Positions 26,702 to 36,368 of a stretch of DNA of 64,000 nt are shown piece after piece. Below the pieces are notes generated by a model. It did not search any database and was not told the origin of the DNA. It worked only from the letters and a program-made list of their open reading frames with translations. This DNA is from Rugamonas fusca (lineage in GTDB: Bacteria > Pseudomonadota > Gammaproteobacteria > Burkholderiales > Burkholderiaceae_D), in NCBI RefSeq assembly GCF_014042365.1, contig NZ_JACEZS010000024.1:1-64000 (forward strand), written 5' to 3'. A program made the translations under genes and the position numbers. How positions within the stretch are numbered: the stretch's first letter is position 1; every line of letters begins with the position of its first letter.

Positions 26702-28684
26702 CTAACGGGAGCCGAAGCTGGTTTCTTGTTGTTCCTGCGCCGTGTAGCCCTTGGGCGCGACGGTGCCGAGACGGGCCTTGAGCGATTGCGGCCGGCCTTC
26801 GAACAGGGCCGCGTAGTAGGTCGCGTTGGACATCACGTTCTTCACGTAGGTGCGCGTTTCGGGGAAGGGAATCGACTCGATGAAGACGGCGCTTTCCATC
26901 GGCTTGTCGAGCGCGGCGCGCCAGCTGCGCAGGCGCCCCGGTCCGGCGTTGTAGGCGGCCGTGGCCAGCGTTTGCGAACCGTCCATGCTGCCCAACACCA
27001 TGTTCATATAGTTGGTGCCCAGCAGGATGTTGGTGCGCACGTCGCTCAGCATGTTCTGCACGAAGTCCGTCAGGCCGATCTTCTTGGCCACCCAGCGGCC
27101 CGTGGACGGCATCACCTGCATCAGGCCCGAGGCGCCCACGGCCGATTGCGAGTCCATGATGAAGCGCGATTCCTGGCGGATCAGGCCATACACCCAGGCC
27201 TTGTCCAGGCCCAGGGTCTGGGTGGCCGGGTGCATGATGTCGTCATGCGGCGCGGGGAAGCGCTGCGTGTAGTCGACCTGGATGCGGGTCTTTTCGGAGG
27301 TGCTCACCATGCGGTCCAGGATGTTGTTCTGGCGCGCGAATTCGGCCGCCGCCAGGTGCTGGCGTTCGCTCAGGCCGCGCAGCGCCCAGTTCCACTCGCG
27401 CGTGCCTTCGAAGCGCAGCCGCATCGAAAAGAACTTGAGCGCGCGCTGGAAATTGGGATCGGAGGCGAACGGCGTGATCTCGGCCTGCGTGATGGGCGGC
27501 CCGGCCGGCGGGATCGTGATCAGCTGGCCCAGCTCCTCGAGCGCCAGCTGGCCATAAAAATTGGACTGGTCCGAAATGCTGCGCAACAGTTGCGCCGCCT
27601 CGCCGGTGGGCTGGCTGGCGCCCGACTCGGCCATCAAGGCGCGGGCCTGCCAGTAGATCCAGGCCGGGTCGTTGCGCAGCGCCTGCGGCATGGCGCGGAT
27701 GCCGGCGCGCACCTGCTTCCAGTCGCCGGCGCGCAAGGCATAGCGCACCTTCCATTGCTGCGCCTCCTGCGACAGCGGCGCGCCGGCCGCCTTGCGCCAG
27801 TATTCCGCCGTCTCCGGGGCCAGCGTGTAGGACGAGGCGAGCGCGATGTTGGCCCAGCCGATCGCCTGTTCCTGCGCCGTCAGCCTGGGCGTGGCCTTGC
27901 GCAGCGCCAGCGCGGCCAGCTTGACGCTGGTGCGCGCCATGCGGCCCACGGCCACCAGGTAAATCTCGTGGTCGATGCGGCCACTGCCCACGCCCTTGGC
28001 CAGCGCGATGGCCGGCAGGTCGATGGCCTGGGCAATGCGCTTTTCCGGCCCGCCCAGCAGCACCATGGTGCGCTTGCCGGGGCCGGTGGCGTCGAACTGG
28101 CCGGCCAGGCGCACCTGGGTCCACAAGTCCTCGTTGTCGAACTGGCCGTTCTGGGCCAGCGTGGCGATCAGGCCGGAACAGGCTTCGCCATAGACGGGCG
28201 GGTTGACCAGCAACACGCGCGCCTGTTCGGCCACGCGCTGGCCCTTGAGCGCGCGCGACATCAGGCCGTAGCACTTGACCTGGGTATCGTCGTTCAGCAC
28301 GAACAGCGGCAACTGCTCGTCGAAGGTGGCCCAGTCGCGCTTGCGGCCCAGCTCCAGCAGCCAGTCGTTGCGCAGGCGGTCGGCGATGGCGCTGCCCTCA
28401 TAGCGGCGCAGGAAGTCGCGCACTTCGCTGTTGGCGGCGTCGCGCAGGTGCGACTTGAGGCGGTAGTAATCGACGTAGGAAGGAATCTGGTAGTTGGCCA
28501 GCCGGTCGGCATAGAATGCAACCTTGGCTGGATCGTCCTGGCGCACCGCGTCGCGCAGCAGCAGGAAGGCGTCATCGTCCTTGCGGCTGCTGTCGATTCC
28601 ACTATCGTCGGCGCGGCTCCAGGGTGAGGCCAGGCAGGCTACGGCCATCACGGCGCCGGCTATCCATTTTGAAGCGGAATTCAA
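26702..28684 (-). CDS. Soluble-type lytic murein transglycosylase (Slt70-like)
   Basis: 660 residues from TTG 28684 (another TTG at 28702 would add six residues; the downstream one follows GAGAG and gives a compact signal peptide ending at WSRADD). A long helical superhelix (about 30-480) precedes the lysozyme-like SLT domain. That domain has the catalytic Glu in GLIRQESRF, then GASGLMQVMPSTG and ATAAYNAGPGRLRSW. The enzyme cleaves peptidoglycan to 1,6-anhydromuropeptides in the periplasm. It is divergent from the formyl-THF cyclo-ligase gene, with about 35 nt between the start codons. Confidence 0.92.
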   Translation of the reverse strand: MNSASKWIAGAVMAVACLASPWSRADDSGIDSSRKDDDAFLLLRDAVRQDDPAKVAFYADRLANYQIPSYVDYYRLKSHLRDAANSEVRDFLRRYEGSAIADRLRNDWLLELGRKRDWATFDEQLPLFVLNDDTQVKCYGLMSRALKGQRVAEQARVLLVNPPVYGEACSGLIATLAQNGQFDNEDLWTQVRLAGQFDATGPGKRTMVLLGGPEKRIAQAIDLPAIALAKGVGSGRIDHEIYLVAVGRMARTSVKLAALALRKATPRLTAQEQAIGWANIALASSYTLAPETAEYWRKAAGAPLSQEAQQWKVRYALRAGDWKQVRAGIRAMPQALRNDPAWIYWQARALMAESGASQPTGEAAQLLRSISDQSNFYGQLALEELGQLITIPPAGPPITQAEITPFASDPNFQRALKFFSMRLRFEGTREWNWALRGLSERQHLAAAEFARQNNILDRMVSTSEKTRIQVDYTQRFPAPHDDIMHPATQTLGLDKAWVYGLIRQESRFIMDSQSAVGASGLMQVMPSTGRWVAKKIGLTDFVQNMLSDVRTNILLGTNYMNMVLGSMDGSQTLATAAYNAGPGRLRSWRAALDKPMESAVFIESIPFPETRTYVKNVMSNATYYAALFEGRPQSLKARLGTVAPKGYTAQEQQETSFGSR

Positions 28685-28718
28685 TGTGCAACTCTCAATC
28701 AAGTCTTAAAACAGTCAT

Positions 28719-29336
28719 ATGACCAGCGATCCTAGAATACCACGCGCCATGGCGCAGCCGCCAGCGGCAACGCCCCTGTCCAAGGCCGATTTGCGCAAGC
28801 ATTTGCTCAGTGCGCGCCGCGCGCTGGACGCGGCCACGCGCGCCGCGTGGGACGTGGCCATCGGCCAGCACGTGCTGGCTTGGACAGAGATGGCGGCAGT
28901 CAGCGCGCTGGGCGTGTACTGGCCGCTGCGCGACGAACCGGATTTGCAGGCGGCTTACGGGGAACTGGCGCGGCGCGGCGTGCGCCTGCTGCTGCCGGTG
29001 GTGGTGGAAAAACATGCGCCGCTGGCGTTCGCGGACTGGCACATCGGCGAGCCGATGGTGAAGGACGGGATGGGCGTGGCCGTGCCGGCCGACCTGCGGC
29101 TGGCGGCCCGGCCGCCAGCGTTGCTGGTGCCGTGCCTGGGCTACAACCGCCATGGCTACCGGCTGGGATACGGCGGCGGCTTCTACGACCGCACGCTGGA
29201 GGCGCTGCCACGGCCGCGCACGGTGGGTGTGGCCTACGCGTGCCAGCAGGCGCCGTTTGGCGATGATCCGCACGATATCGCGCTCGACTGCATCGTCACG
29301 GAACAGGGCACGACGACGCCGGACGCAAGAACCTGA
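28719..29336 (+). CDS. 5-formyltetrahydrofolate cyclo-ligase
   Basis: 205 residues; the family is about 180-200. Key motifs are the N-terminal KADLRKHLLSARR, the LLVPCLGYNRHGYRLGYGGG segment and the FYDRTL ATP-binding motif. It converts 5-formyl-THF to 5,10-methenyl-THF, returning it to the one-carbon pool, which fits the nearby metF. An alternative start at MAQPPAATP (codon 11) is possible. Confidence 0.93.
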   Translation: MTSDPRIPRAMAQPPAATPLSKADLRKHLLSARRALDAATRAAWDVAIGQHVLAWTEMAAVSALGVYWPLRDEPDLQAAYGELARRGVRLLLPVVVEKHAPLAFADWHIGEPMVKDGMGVAVPADLRLAARPPALLVPCLGYNRHGYRLGYGGGFYDRTLEALPRPRTVGVAYACQQAPFGDDPHDIALDCIVTEQGTTTPDART

Positions 29337-29407
29337 GGCGCACCTGAGCGGGCCGGCGCCGCCCTGCCGCCGTGCGCGTGGCAATTTGCGCCAGGCTCAA
29401 GGAATTG

Positions 29408-29435
29408 GGGCGGGCCCGGACAGACAGGCCCGCCC
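29408..29435. terminator. Hairpin between convergent genes
   Basis: Arms GGGCGGGCC (29408-29416) and GGCCCGCCC (29427-29435) form a 9-bp GC stem with a 10-nt loop between the ends of the cyclo-ligase and metF genes. No T-run follows on either strand, so it is a candidate bidirectional terminator only. Confidence 0.4.
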
Positions 29436-29441
29436 ACCGTA

Positions 29442-30269
29442 TTACACCAAGCGCTGCCACAGCGCCGTCGTCGGCGCCGCCTGGTTCATGCTGTAGAAAT
29501 GCAGGCCCGGCGCGCCGCCGGCCAGCAGGCGCTGGCACAGGGCCGTCACCACGTCCAGGCCGAAGGCCTTGATGGACGCCGTGTCGTCGCCGAAGCTGGC
29601 CAGCTTGAGCCGCACCCAGCGCGGGATCTCGGCGCCGCACATGTCGGAAAAGCGCATCAGCTGCGTGTAATTGGTGATCGGCATGATGCCGGGCACCACG
29701 GGCACGGTGATGCCCAGCTTGCCGCACTGCTCCATGAAGTAGAAGTAGGCATCCGCGTTGTAGAAATACTGCGTAATGGCGGCATTGGCGCCCGCCTTCA
29801 CCTTGCGCTCGAACGCCAGCAAATCATCCTGCGGCGAGCGGGCCTGCGGGTGCGTCTCCGGGTAGGCCGCCACTTCGATGTGGAACCAGTCGCCCGTCTC
29901 GGCACGGATGAATTCCACCAGCTCGTTGGCGTAGCGGAATTCGCCGGCCGCGCCGTAGCCGCTGGGCAGGTCGCCGCGCAGGGCGACGATGCGGCGGATG
30001 TTGTGCGCCTTGAACTCGGCCAGGATGGCGCGGATCGATTCGCGCGTGCCGCCCACGCACGACAGGTGGGGCGCGGCCTGCTCGCCGGCGGCCATGATTT
30101 CCAGCACGGTGTCGAGCGTGCCGCGCTGGGTGGTGCCGCCCGCGCCAAAGGTCACGGAGAAATATTTAGGATGCAGTTCAGACAGCTTGGCGCGCGTCAC
30201 GCGCAGCTTGTCCGCCCCTTCCGCCGTCTTGGGCGGAAAGAATTCGATACTGAAATTAGGGTTGTCCAT
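29442..30269 (-). CDS. metF: 5,10-methylenetetrahydrofolate reductase
   Basis: 275 residues. FSIEFFPPKTAEGADKL and SVTFGAGGTTQRG hold the catalytic Glu and the folate/FAD-binding region; IVALRGDLPSG is the family signature. The enzyme makes 5-methyl-THF for methionine synthesis. Its start lies inside the last 14 bases of the upstream membrane-protein gene, so translation is probably coupled. Confidence 0.96.
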   Translation of the reverse strand: MDNPNFSIEFFPPKTAEGADKLRVTRAKLSELHPKYFSVTFGAGGTTQRGTLDTVLEIMAAGEQAAPHLSCVGGTRESIRAILAEFKAHNIRRIVALRGDLPSGYGAAGEFRYANELVEFIRAETGDWFHIEVAAYPETHPQARSPQDDLLAFERKVKAGANAAITQYFYNADAYFYFMEQCGKLGITVPVVPGIMPITNYTQLMRFSDMCGAEIPRWVRLKLASFGDDTASIKAFGLDVVTALCQRLLAGGAPGLHFYSMNQAAPTTALWQRLV

Positions 30270-30612
30270 CGGCGTTCTTCAAAAGTAAGGTAGACAAAGC
30301 CCAGGAAATCACGCTGTACAGCAGGGCGCCGCCCATGGCCGACCAGAAACTGTCGACATGAAAGCCCGTCACCCACTGCGCCACCAGCCAGAACATGAAG
30401 CCGTTGATAAAGAAGATGAACAGGCCCAGCGACAGCACGGTCACGGGCAGGGTCAACAACAGCAGCACGGGCCGGATCAGCGTATTTACCAGACCCAACA
30501 AGAGGGCTGCGACGAGGGCTGCGCCTATGCTTGTGACATCGACGGAATGCATCAGGTAGGGCACTGCCAGCAGGGCAGCGGCATTGATTAACCAGGTAAG
30601 GACCAAACGCAT
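30256..30612 (-). CDS. Small membrane protein, phage-holin-4/YvlD-like family
   Basis: 118 residues with four predicted TM helices. The conserved segment ALLLGLVNTLIRPVLLLLTL and FFINGFMFWLVAQW are typical of the Phage_holin_4_2/YvlD family. Despite the name there is no phage nearby. It sits between ahcY and metF on the same strand and overlaps metF by 14 nt. Its function in the methyl-cycle operon is unknown. Confidence 0.88.
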   Translation of the reverse strand: MRLVLTWLINAAALLAVPYLMHSVDVTSIGAALVAALLLGLVNTLIRPVLLLLTLPVTVLSLGLFIFFINGFMFWLVAQWVTGFHVDSFWSAMGGALLYSVISWALSTLLLKNADGQP

Positions 30613-30686
30613 GGTAAGAGGCTCGCGGCAGGAATGAAGGGAGATGCGGCCCGCCAGCTGGCGCCGGCGGGCCGCGTCATCGCCGG

Positions 30687-32114
<1,428 letters not shown>

Positions 32115-32143
32115 CACGCCCTCCTTTCGATAGAAAAAAGTAA

Positions 32144-32206
32144 CGTGAGCGCGGTTGCAGATTCCGAGCCTGGCGAATCGGGGCGATTCGTCGCAACGCT
32201 CCTCGG
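32144..32206 (-). ncRNA. SAH riboswitch in the ahcY leader
   Basis: On the minus strand the leader reads CCGAGGAGCGTTGC, then CCAGGCTCGG, then TGCAACCGCGCTCACG. P1 is formed by CCGAG with CTCGG. GAGCG pairs with CGCTC, and the GTTGC segment with GCAAC. These are the conserved parts of the SAH riboswitch known from ahcY leaders of beta- and gammaproteobacteria. SAH binding normally turns ahcY expression on. It ends about 30 nt before the ATG, adjacent to the ribosome site. Confidence 0.9.
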
Positions 32207-32226
32207 AAGGGGTATTTTACAAGAAT

Positions 32227-32282
32227 AATCGGGGATGTAACACCATTTTTCCCGAAAGAATAATCGTGTTACGTCCCCGATT
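32227..32282. repeat. 17-bp inverted repeat between metK and ahcY
   Basis: AATCGGGGATGTAACAC (32227-32243) and GTGTTACGTCCCCGATT (32266-32282) are inverted copies with one mismatch and a 22-nt loop. On the minus strand it starts 11 nt after the metK stop. The outer arm and loop also share the direct repeat CGATTATTCTT. It may act as a metK terminator, but no T-run follows. Confidence 0.75.
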
Positions 32283-32292
32283 TTGCCGCTGG

Positions 32293-33459
32293 TTATTTCA
32301 GGCCGGCGGCGGCGCGCAGGATGGCGGCCTTGTCGGTGCGTTCCCACGTGAATTCCGGCTCTTCGCGGCCGAAGTGGCCGTAGGCGGCCGTCTTCTGGTA
32401 GATCGGGCGCAGCAGGTCCAGCATCTGCACGATGCCTTTCGGGCGCAGGTCGAAGTGTTCCATCACCAGCTTGGCGATCTTCTCGTCCGGGATCACGCCC
32501 GTGCCTTCCGTGTAGACCGTGATGTTGATCGGCTTGGCCACGCCGATGGCGTAGCTGACCTGCACCTGGCACTGGCGCGCCAGGCCGGCCGCCACCACGT
32601 TCTTGGCCACGTAGCGGGCCGCGTAGGCGGCCGAACGGTCGACCTTGGACGGATCCTTGCCCGAGAACGCGCCGCCGCCATGGGGGCTGGCGCCGCCGTA
32701 GGTGTCGACGATGATCTTGCGGCCCGTCAGGCCGCAGTCGCCCTGCGGGCCGCCGATGACGAAGCGGCCGGTCGGGTTGACCAGGTAGCGCGTGTCATTC
32801 AGCCATTCGCGCGGCAGCACCGGCTTGATGATGTCCTCGATCACGGCTTCTTCGATGTGCTTGTGGCTGATCTCGGGCGAGTGCTGGGTCGACAGCACCA
32901 CCGTGTCCACGGCCACCGGGCGGCCGTTGACGTAGCGCAGCGTCACTTGCGACTTGGCGTCCGGGCGCAGCCATGGCAGGCGGCCATCCTTGCGCAGCTG
33001 CGACTGGCGCTCGACCAGCCGGTGCGCGTAGTGGATGGCGGCGGGCATCAGCTCGGCCGTCTCGTCGCAGGCGTAGCCGAACATCAGGCCCTGGTCGCCG
33101 GCGCCCTGGTCCAGGTCCAGGCCGGCGCCCTCGTCCACGCCCTGGGCGATATCGGGCGACTGCTTGTCATAGCCGACCAGCACGGCGCAGCCGCGGTAGT
33201 CGATGCCGTAGTCCGTGTTGTCGTAACCGATACGTTTGATGGTTTCGCGCGCAACTTGAATATAATCCACGTTCGCGTGCGTCGTGATCTCGCCGGCCAG
33301 CACCACCAGGCCGGTGTTGCACAGCGTTTCGGCGGCCACGCGGGCTTTGGGGTCCTGGGCCAGGATGGCGTCGAGGATGGCGTCCGAAATCTGGTCGGCC
33401 ACCTTGTCCGGGTGGCCTTCCGACACGGATTCAGAGGTAAAAAGGTAATCGTTGGACAT
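32293..33459 (-). CDS. metK: S-adenosylmethionine synthetase
   Basis: 388 residues. The methionine/ATP-binding start is LFTSESVSEGHPDKVADQIS. GAGDQGLMFGYA and the phosphate-binding DTYGGASPHGGGAFSGKD follow, all canonical. It makes SAM from methionine and ATP. The ribosome site AGGAG is well placed. Together with ahcY and metF on the same strand it forms the activated methyl cycle. The ~195-nt leader contains a hairpin at 33506-33545. Confidence 0.98.
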   Translation of the reverse strand: MSNDYLFTSESVSEGHPDKVADQISDAILDAILAQDPKARVAAETLCNTGLVVLAGEITTHANVDYIQVARETIKRIGYDNTDYGIDYRGCAVLVGYDKQSPDIAQGVDEGAGLDLDQGAGDQGLMFGYACDETAELMPAAIHYAHRLVERQSQLRKDGRLPWLRPDAKSQVTLRYVNGRPVAVDTVVLSTQHSPEISHKHIEEAVIEDIIKPVLPREWLNDTRYLVNPTGRFVIGGPQGDCGLTGRKIIVDTYGGASPHGGGAFSGKDPSKVDRSAAYAARYVAKNVVAAGLARQCQVQVSYAIGVAKPINITVYTEGTGVIPDEKIAKLVMEHFDLRPKGIVQMLDLLRPIYQKTAAYGHFGREEPEFTWERTDKAAILRAAAGLK

Positions 33460-33505
33460 CGCAAGCTCCTGATATTGGTGAAAATGTTGTCGCTTACCAA
33501 TACGG

Positions 33506-33545
33506 CTTGCGACGCTTTAGCGAGATTTATATTCCGCCTCGCAAG
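33506..33545 (-). promoter_or_regulatory. Hairpin in the metK leader
   Basis: CTTGCGA and TCGCAAG (33506-33512 and 33539-33545) form a 7-bp stem 50-85 nt upstream of metK, with a second possible stem (GCGAG/CTCGC) inside. The plus strand of this ~195-nt region also has to hold the promoter of the divergent acyltransferase genes. It does not match the SAM riboswitch classes I know. Confidence 0.35.
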
Positions 33546-33654
33546 TTGTCTGTTAACTCAGCGGTTACTACATACGTGGTATTTTACGCTTCTTAAAAAA
33601 AATTTGCCTAGGCAACTCCTCGATTTTTGCCTCATATCAATATAACGAATCTCC

Positions 33655-34509
33655 ATGCTAGTCCTCCTGTTTCGCTTTCTGTCCATCTTCCCCTTGCCGG
33701 TCTTACACGCCCTGGGCGCCGCGCTGGGATGGGTGGTCTACCTGTCCTCGCCGTCCTATCGACGGCGCATGCGCGACAACCTGGCCCAGGCCGGCTACAG
33801 CGCCTACCTGCCGGCCGCCATCGCGGAAGCGGGCAAGAGCATCGTGGAACTGCCCTTCATCTGGTGCGGCGCGCCCGAGCGTGTGTCGCGCCACGCCAGC
33901 GACGAGAACTGGCAACTGGTGCAGACGGAACTGGACGCAGGGCGCGGCATCGTGTTCCTCACCCCCCACCTGGGCTGCTTTGAGATCGTGGCGCAGGAAA
34001 TCGCGCTGCGCACGGAACTGACCGTGATGTACCGGCCACCGAAGAAGGCGGCCCTGAAGCCGCTGGTGGAAGGGGCGCGCGCGCGCGACAACCTGCTGCT
34101 GGCGCCGGCCAATATGTCGGGCGTGCGCATCCTGGCCAAGACGCTCAAGAAAGGCCGGCCCATCGGCCTGCTGCCGGACCAGGTGCCGCAGGAGGGCGAA
34201 GGCGTGTGGGCCGAATTCTTCGGCCGCCCCGCCTACACCATGACCCTGCCGGCCAAGCTGGCCCAGATGGGCGACGCCACCGTGATCGTCACCTACGCCG
34301 AGCGCCTGCCGCACGGCAAGGGCTACCTGATCCGCTTCGTGCCGTTCACGGACAGCCTGGACGGCACCCCGGCCCAGCAGGCGCGCACCATCAACGCCGC
34401 CATGGAACAATTGATCGCACGCGCGCCAGCCCAGTATTTCTGGAGCTACAACCGCTACAAGGTGCCGGCCGGCGCCACCGCGCCCGCATCCGTCCAGGAG
34501 GGTGCATGA
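33655..34509 (+). CDS. Lysophospholipid/lipid A acyltransferase, LpxL (HtrB) family
   Basis: 284 residues. An N-terminal TM anchor (about 1-28) is followed by the acyltransferase core with an H-x4-E active-site motif (PHLGCFE) and IGLLPDQVPQEGEGVWAEFF. LpxL-type enzymes add the secondary acyl chains of lipid A from acyl-ACP at the inner membrane. Its stop overlaps the start of a second such gene by four bases. The position on the lipid A scaffold cannot be told. Confidence 0.88.
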   Translation: MLVLLFRFLSIFPLPVLHALGAALGWVVYLSSPSYRRRMRDNLAQAGYSAYLPAAIAEAGKSIVELPFIWCGAPERVSRHASDENWQLVQTELDAGRGIVFLTPHLGCFEIVAQEIALRTELTVMYRPPKKAALKPLVEGARARDNLLLAPANMSGVRILAKTLKKGRPIGLLPDQVPQEGEGVWAEFFGRPAYTMTLPAKLAQMGDATVIVTYAERLPHGKGYLIRFVPFTDSLDGTPAQQARTINAAMEQLIARAPAQYFWSYNRYKVPAGATAPASVQEGA

Positions 34510-35387
34510 AAGCCATGCTTGGTTTGATGTGGCTGCTGCACTGGCTGCCCCTGCCCCTGCTGGGCCGCTTCGGCAACCTGGTGGGCAGCATCCTGTTCGT
34601 GCTGCTGCGCTCGCGGCGCCATATCGCGCTCACCAATTTGCGCCTGTGCATGCCGGAACTGACGGAAGCGGAACGCGTGGTGCTGGCGCGCCAGCATTTC
34701 CAGGCGTATTCACGCAGCGTGTGGGAACGCGGCATCCTGTGGTGGTCCTCGGAAGCGCGGCTGCGGCGCCTGATCAAGCTGGAACCGGGCCCGGTACCCG
34801 TGGCCGAGATGACGGAACGGCCCACCATCCTGCTGTGCCCCCATTTCGTGTGCCTGGACGTGGCCGGCGTCGCCATCGCCATGGAAGCGAGCGCATCGTC
34901 GATGTACGTGCAGCAAAAGAACGCCGCGTTCGACAAGGTGCTGCGCCAGGGCCGCTCCCGCTTCAAGCCCGTGCGGCTGTTCACGCGCCAGGACGGCATC
35001 AAGCCCATCCTGCGCGCGCTGAAGGAAAAACTGCCGTATTTCATGCTGCCGGACATGGATTTCGGCGAAAAGGACGCTGAATTCGTGCCCTTCTTCGGCA
35101 TCCAGGCCGCCACGCTGACGGCCACGGCCCGCATCGCCGCCACCACCGGCGCCCAGGTCATGCCCGTGATCGCCACCTTCCTGCCCAATTACCAGGGCTG
35201 GCGTGTCAAGTTCTACCCGGTGTGGGACAATTACCCGGGCACGGACATGGTTGCCGCCACCCGCCGGATGAACGCCTTTATCGAGGACGAGGTCCGCCTG
35301 GCCCCGGCCGAGTACTTCTGGACCCACAAGCGGTTCAAGACCCGGCCCCAGGGCGCAGCGTCGCTGTACCAGCGGCCCGCCCCCTGA
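34506..35387 (+). CDS. Second LpxL/LpxM-family lipid A acyltransferase
   Basis: 293 residues from ATG 34506 with CAGGAGGG upstream. It has an N-terminal hydrophobic anchor, the active-site motif H-x4-D (CPHFVCLDV), and PYFMLPDMDFGEKDAEFVPF, the conserved acceptor-loop region. It is translationally coupled (ATGA overlap) with the preceding paralogue, so the pair probably adds two secondary acyl chains. The operon may continue to dapF. Confidence 0.88.
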   Translation: MKAMLGLMWLLHWLPLPLLGRFGNLVGSILFVLLRSRRHIALTNLRLCMPELTEAERVVLARQHFQAYSRSVWERGILWWSSEARLRRLIKLEPGPVPVAEMTERPTILLCPHFVCLDVAGVAIAMEASASSMYVQQKNAAFDKVLRQGRSRFKPVRLFTRQDGIKPILRALKEKLPYFMLPDMDFGEKDAEFVPFFGIQAATLTATARIAATTGAQVMPVIATFLPNYQGWRVKFYPVWDNYPGTDMVAATRRMNAFIEDEVRLAPAEYFWTHKRFKTRPQGAASLYQRPAP

Positions 35388-35425
35388 CCCGACAGATCAA
35401 CGTAGATAGATAAAAATAAGCGAAG

Positions 35426-36289
35426 ATGAAACTGAAATTCACCAAGATGCATGGCGCCGGCAACGACTTCGTCGTGATCGACGCGATCCACCAGCAAATC
35501 GACTTCACGCCCGAACAGTGGCGCAAGCTGGGCGACCGCCGCTTCGGCGTGGGCGCCGACCAGATCCTGCTGGTGGAACGGCCCACCGTGCCCGGCTGCG
35601 ACTTCCGCTACCGCATCTTCAACGCCGACGGCGGCGAAGTGGAGCAGTGCGGCAACGGCTCGCGCGCCTTCGTGAAATTCGTGGCCGAGAAAGGCTTGAG
35701 CCAGGCCCGCGGCATCACGGTGGAAACCAAGGCCGGCGTGATCGCCCCCCGGCTCGAGGACGATGGCAGCATCACGGTCGACATGGGCGCGCCCGTGCTG
35801 GAACCGGCCCGCGTGCCATTCGACGCCGACGGCCTGCAGGGCCAGCCCCAGGGCCGCGACACGTTGTGGCCGCTGGTGCTGGAACTGGGCGGCGCGCGCG
35901 AGCAGGTGCTGGTGTCGGCCGTGTCGATGGGCAACCCGCACGCCGTGCAAGTGGTCGACGATGTGGAACTGGCGCCGGTGGAACTGACGGGTCCCCTGAT
36001 CGAACACCATGCGCGTTTCCCGAACCGCGTCAACGCCGGTTTCATGCAGATCGTCGACCGCCACCACATCAAGCTGCGCGTCTATGAGCGTGGCGCCGGG
36101 GAGACGCTGGCCTGCGGCACGGGATCGTGCGCGGCCGTGGTGGCCGGCATCCGGCGCGGCTTGCTGGACTCGCCCGTGCGCGTGGATGCGCGCGGCGGCC
36201 AGCTCTCCATCGCCTGGGACGGCGAAGGCCAGTCCGTGTTCCTCACGGGCCCGGCCGTGACCGTGTTCGAGGGCGAGATCGAGATCTGA
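35426..36289 (+). CDS. dapF: Diaminopimelate epimerase
   Basis: 287 residues. The two active-site cysteines are seen in VEQCGNGSRAF and ACGTGSCAAVV, with the N-terminal KMHGAGNDFVVID. It interconverts LL- and meso-diaminopimelate for lysine and peptidoglycan synthesis. It starts 38 nt after the acyltransferase gene. In many proteobacteria dapF is followed by DUF484 and xerC; here those lie 4.8 kb away. Confidence 0.97.
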   Translation: MKLKFTKMHGAGNDFVVIDAIHQQIDFTPEQWRKLGDRRFGVGADQILLVERPTVPGCDFRYRIFNADGGEVEQCGNGSRAFVKFVAEKGLSQARGITVETKAGVIAPRLEDDGSITVDMGAPVLEPARVPFDADGLQGQPQGRDTLWPLVLELGGAREQVLVSAVSMGNPHAVQVVDDVELAPVELTGPLIEHHARFPNRVNAGFMQIVDRHHIKLRVYERGAGETLACGTGSCAAVVAGIRRGLLDSPVRVDARGGQLSIAWDGEGQSVFLTGPAVTVFEGEIEI

Positions 36290-36368
36290 CCCCGTCCCAG
36301 GCCGGATCCGCTGCGGATCTGGCGCGCCGCGGGGGCCGGCCGCCGCCCCCCGCTCCCCTGGCGGACGC

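Noticed and set aside
30256..30612. Prophage remnant (holin)
   Set aside because: The protein belongs to the broad YvlD/holin-4 family. It lies in the ahcY-metF cluster with no other phage genes, so it is a chromosomal membrane protein.
33460..33654. SAM-II or other SAM riboswitch before metK
   Set aside because: A hairpin is present, but the conserved sequence blocks of the SAM riboswitch classes are not seen.
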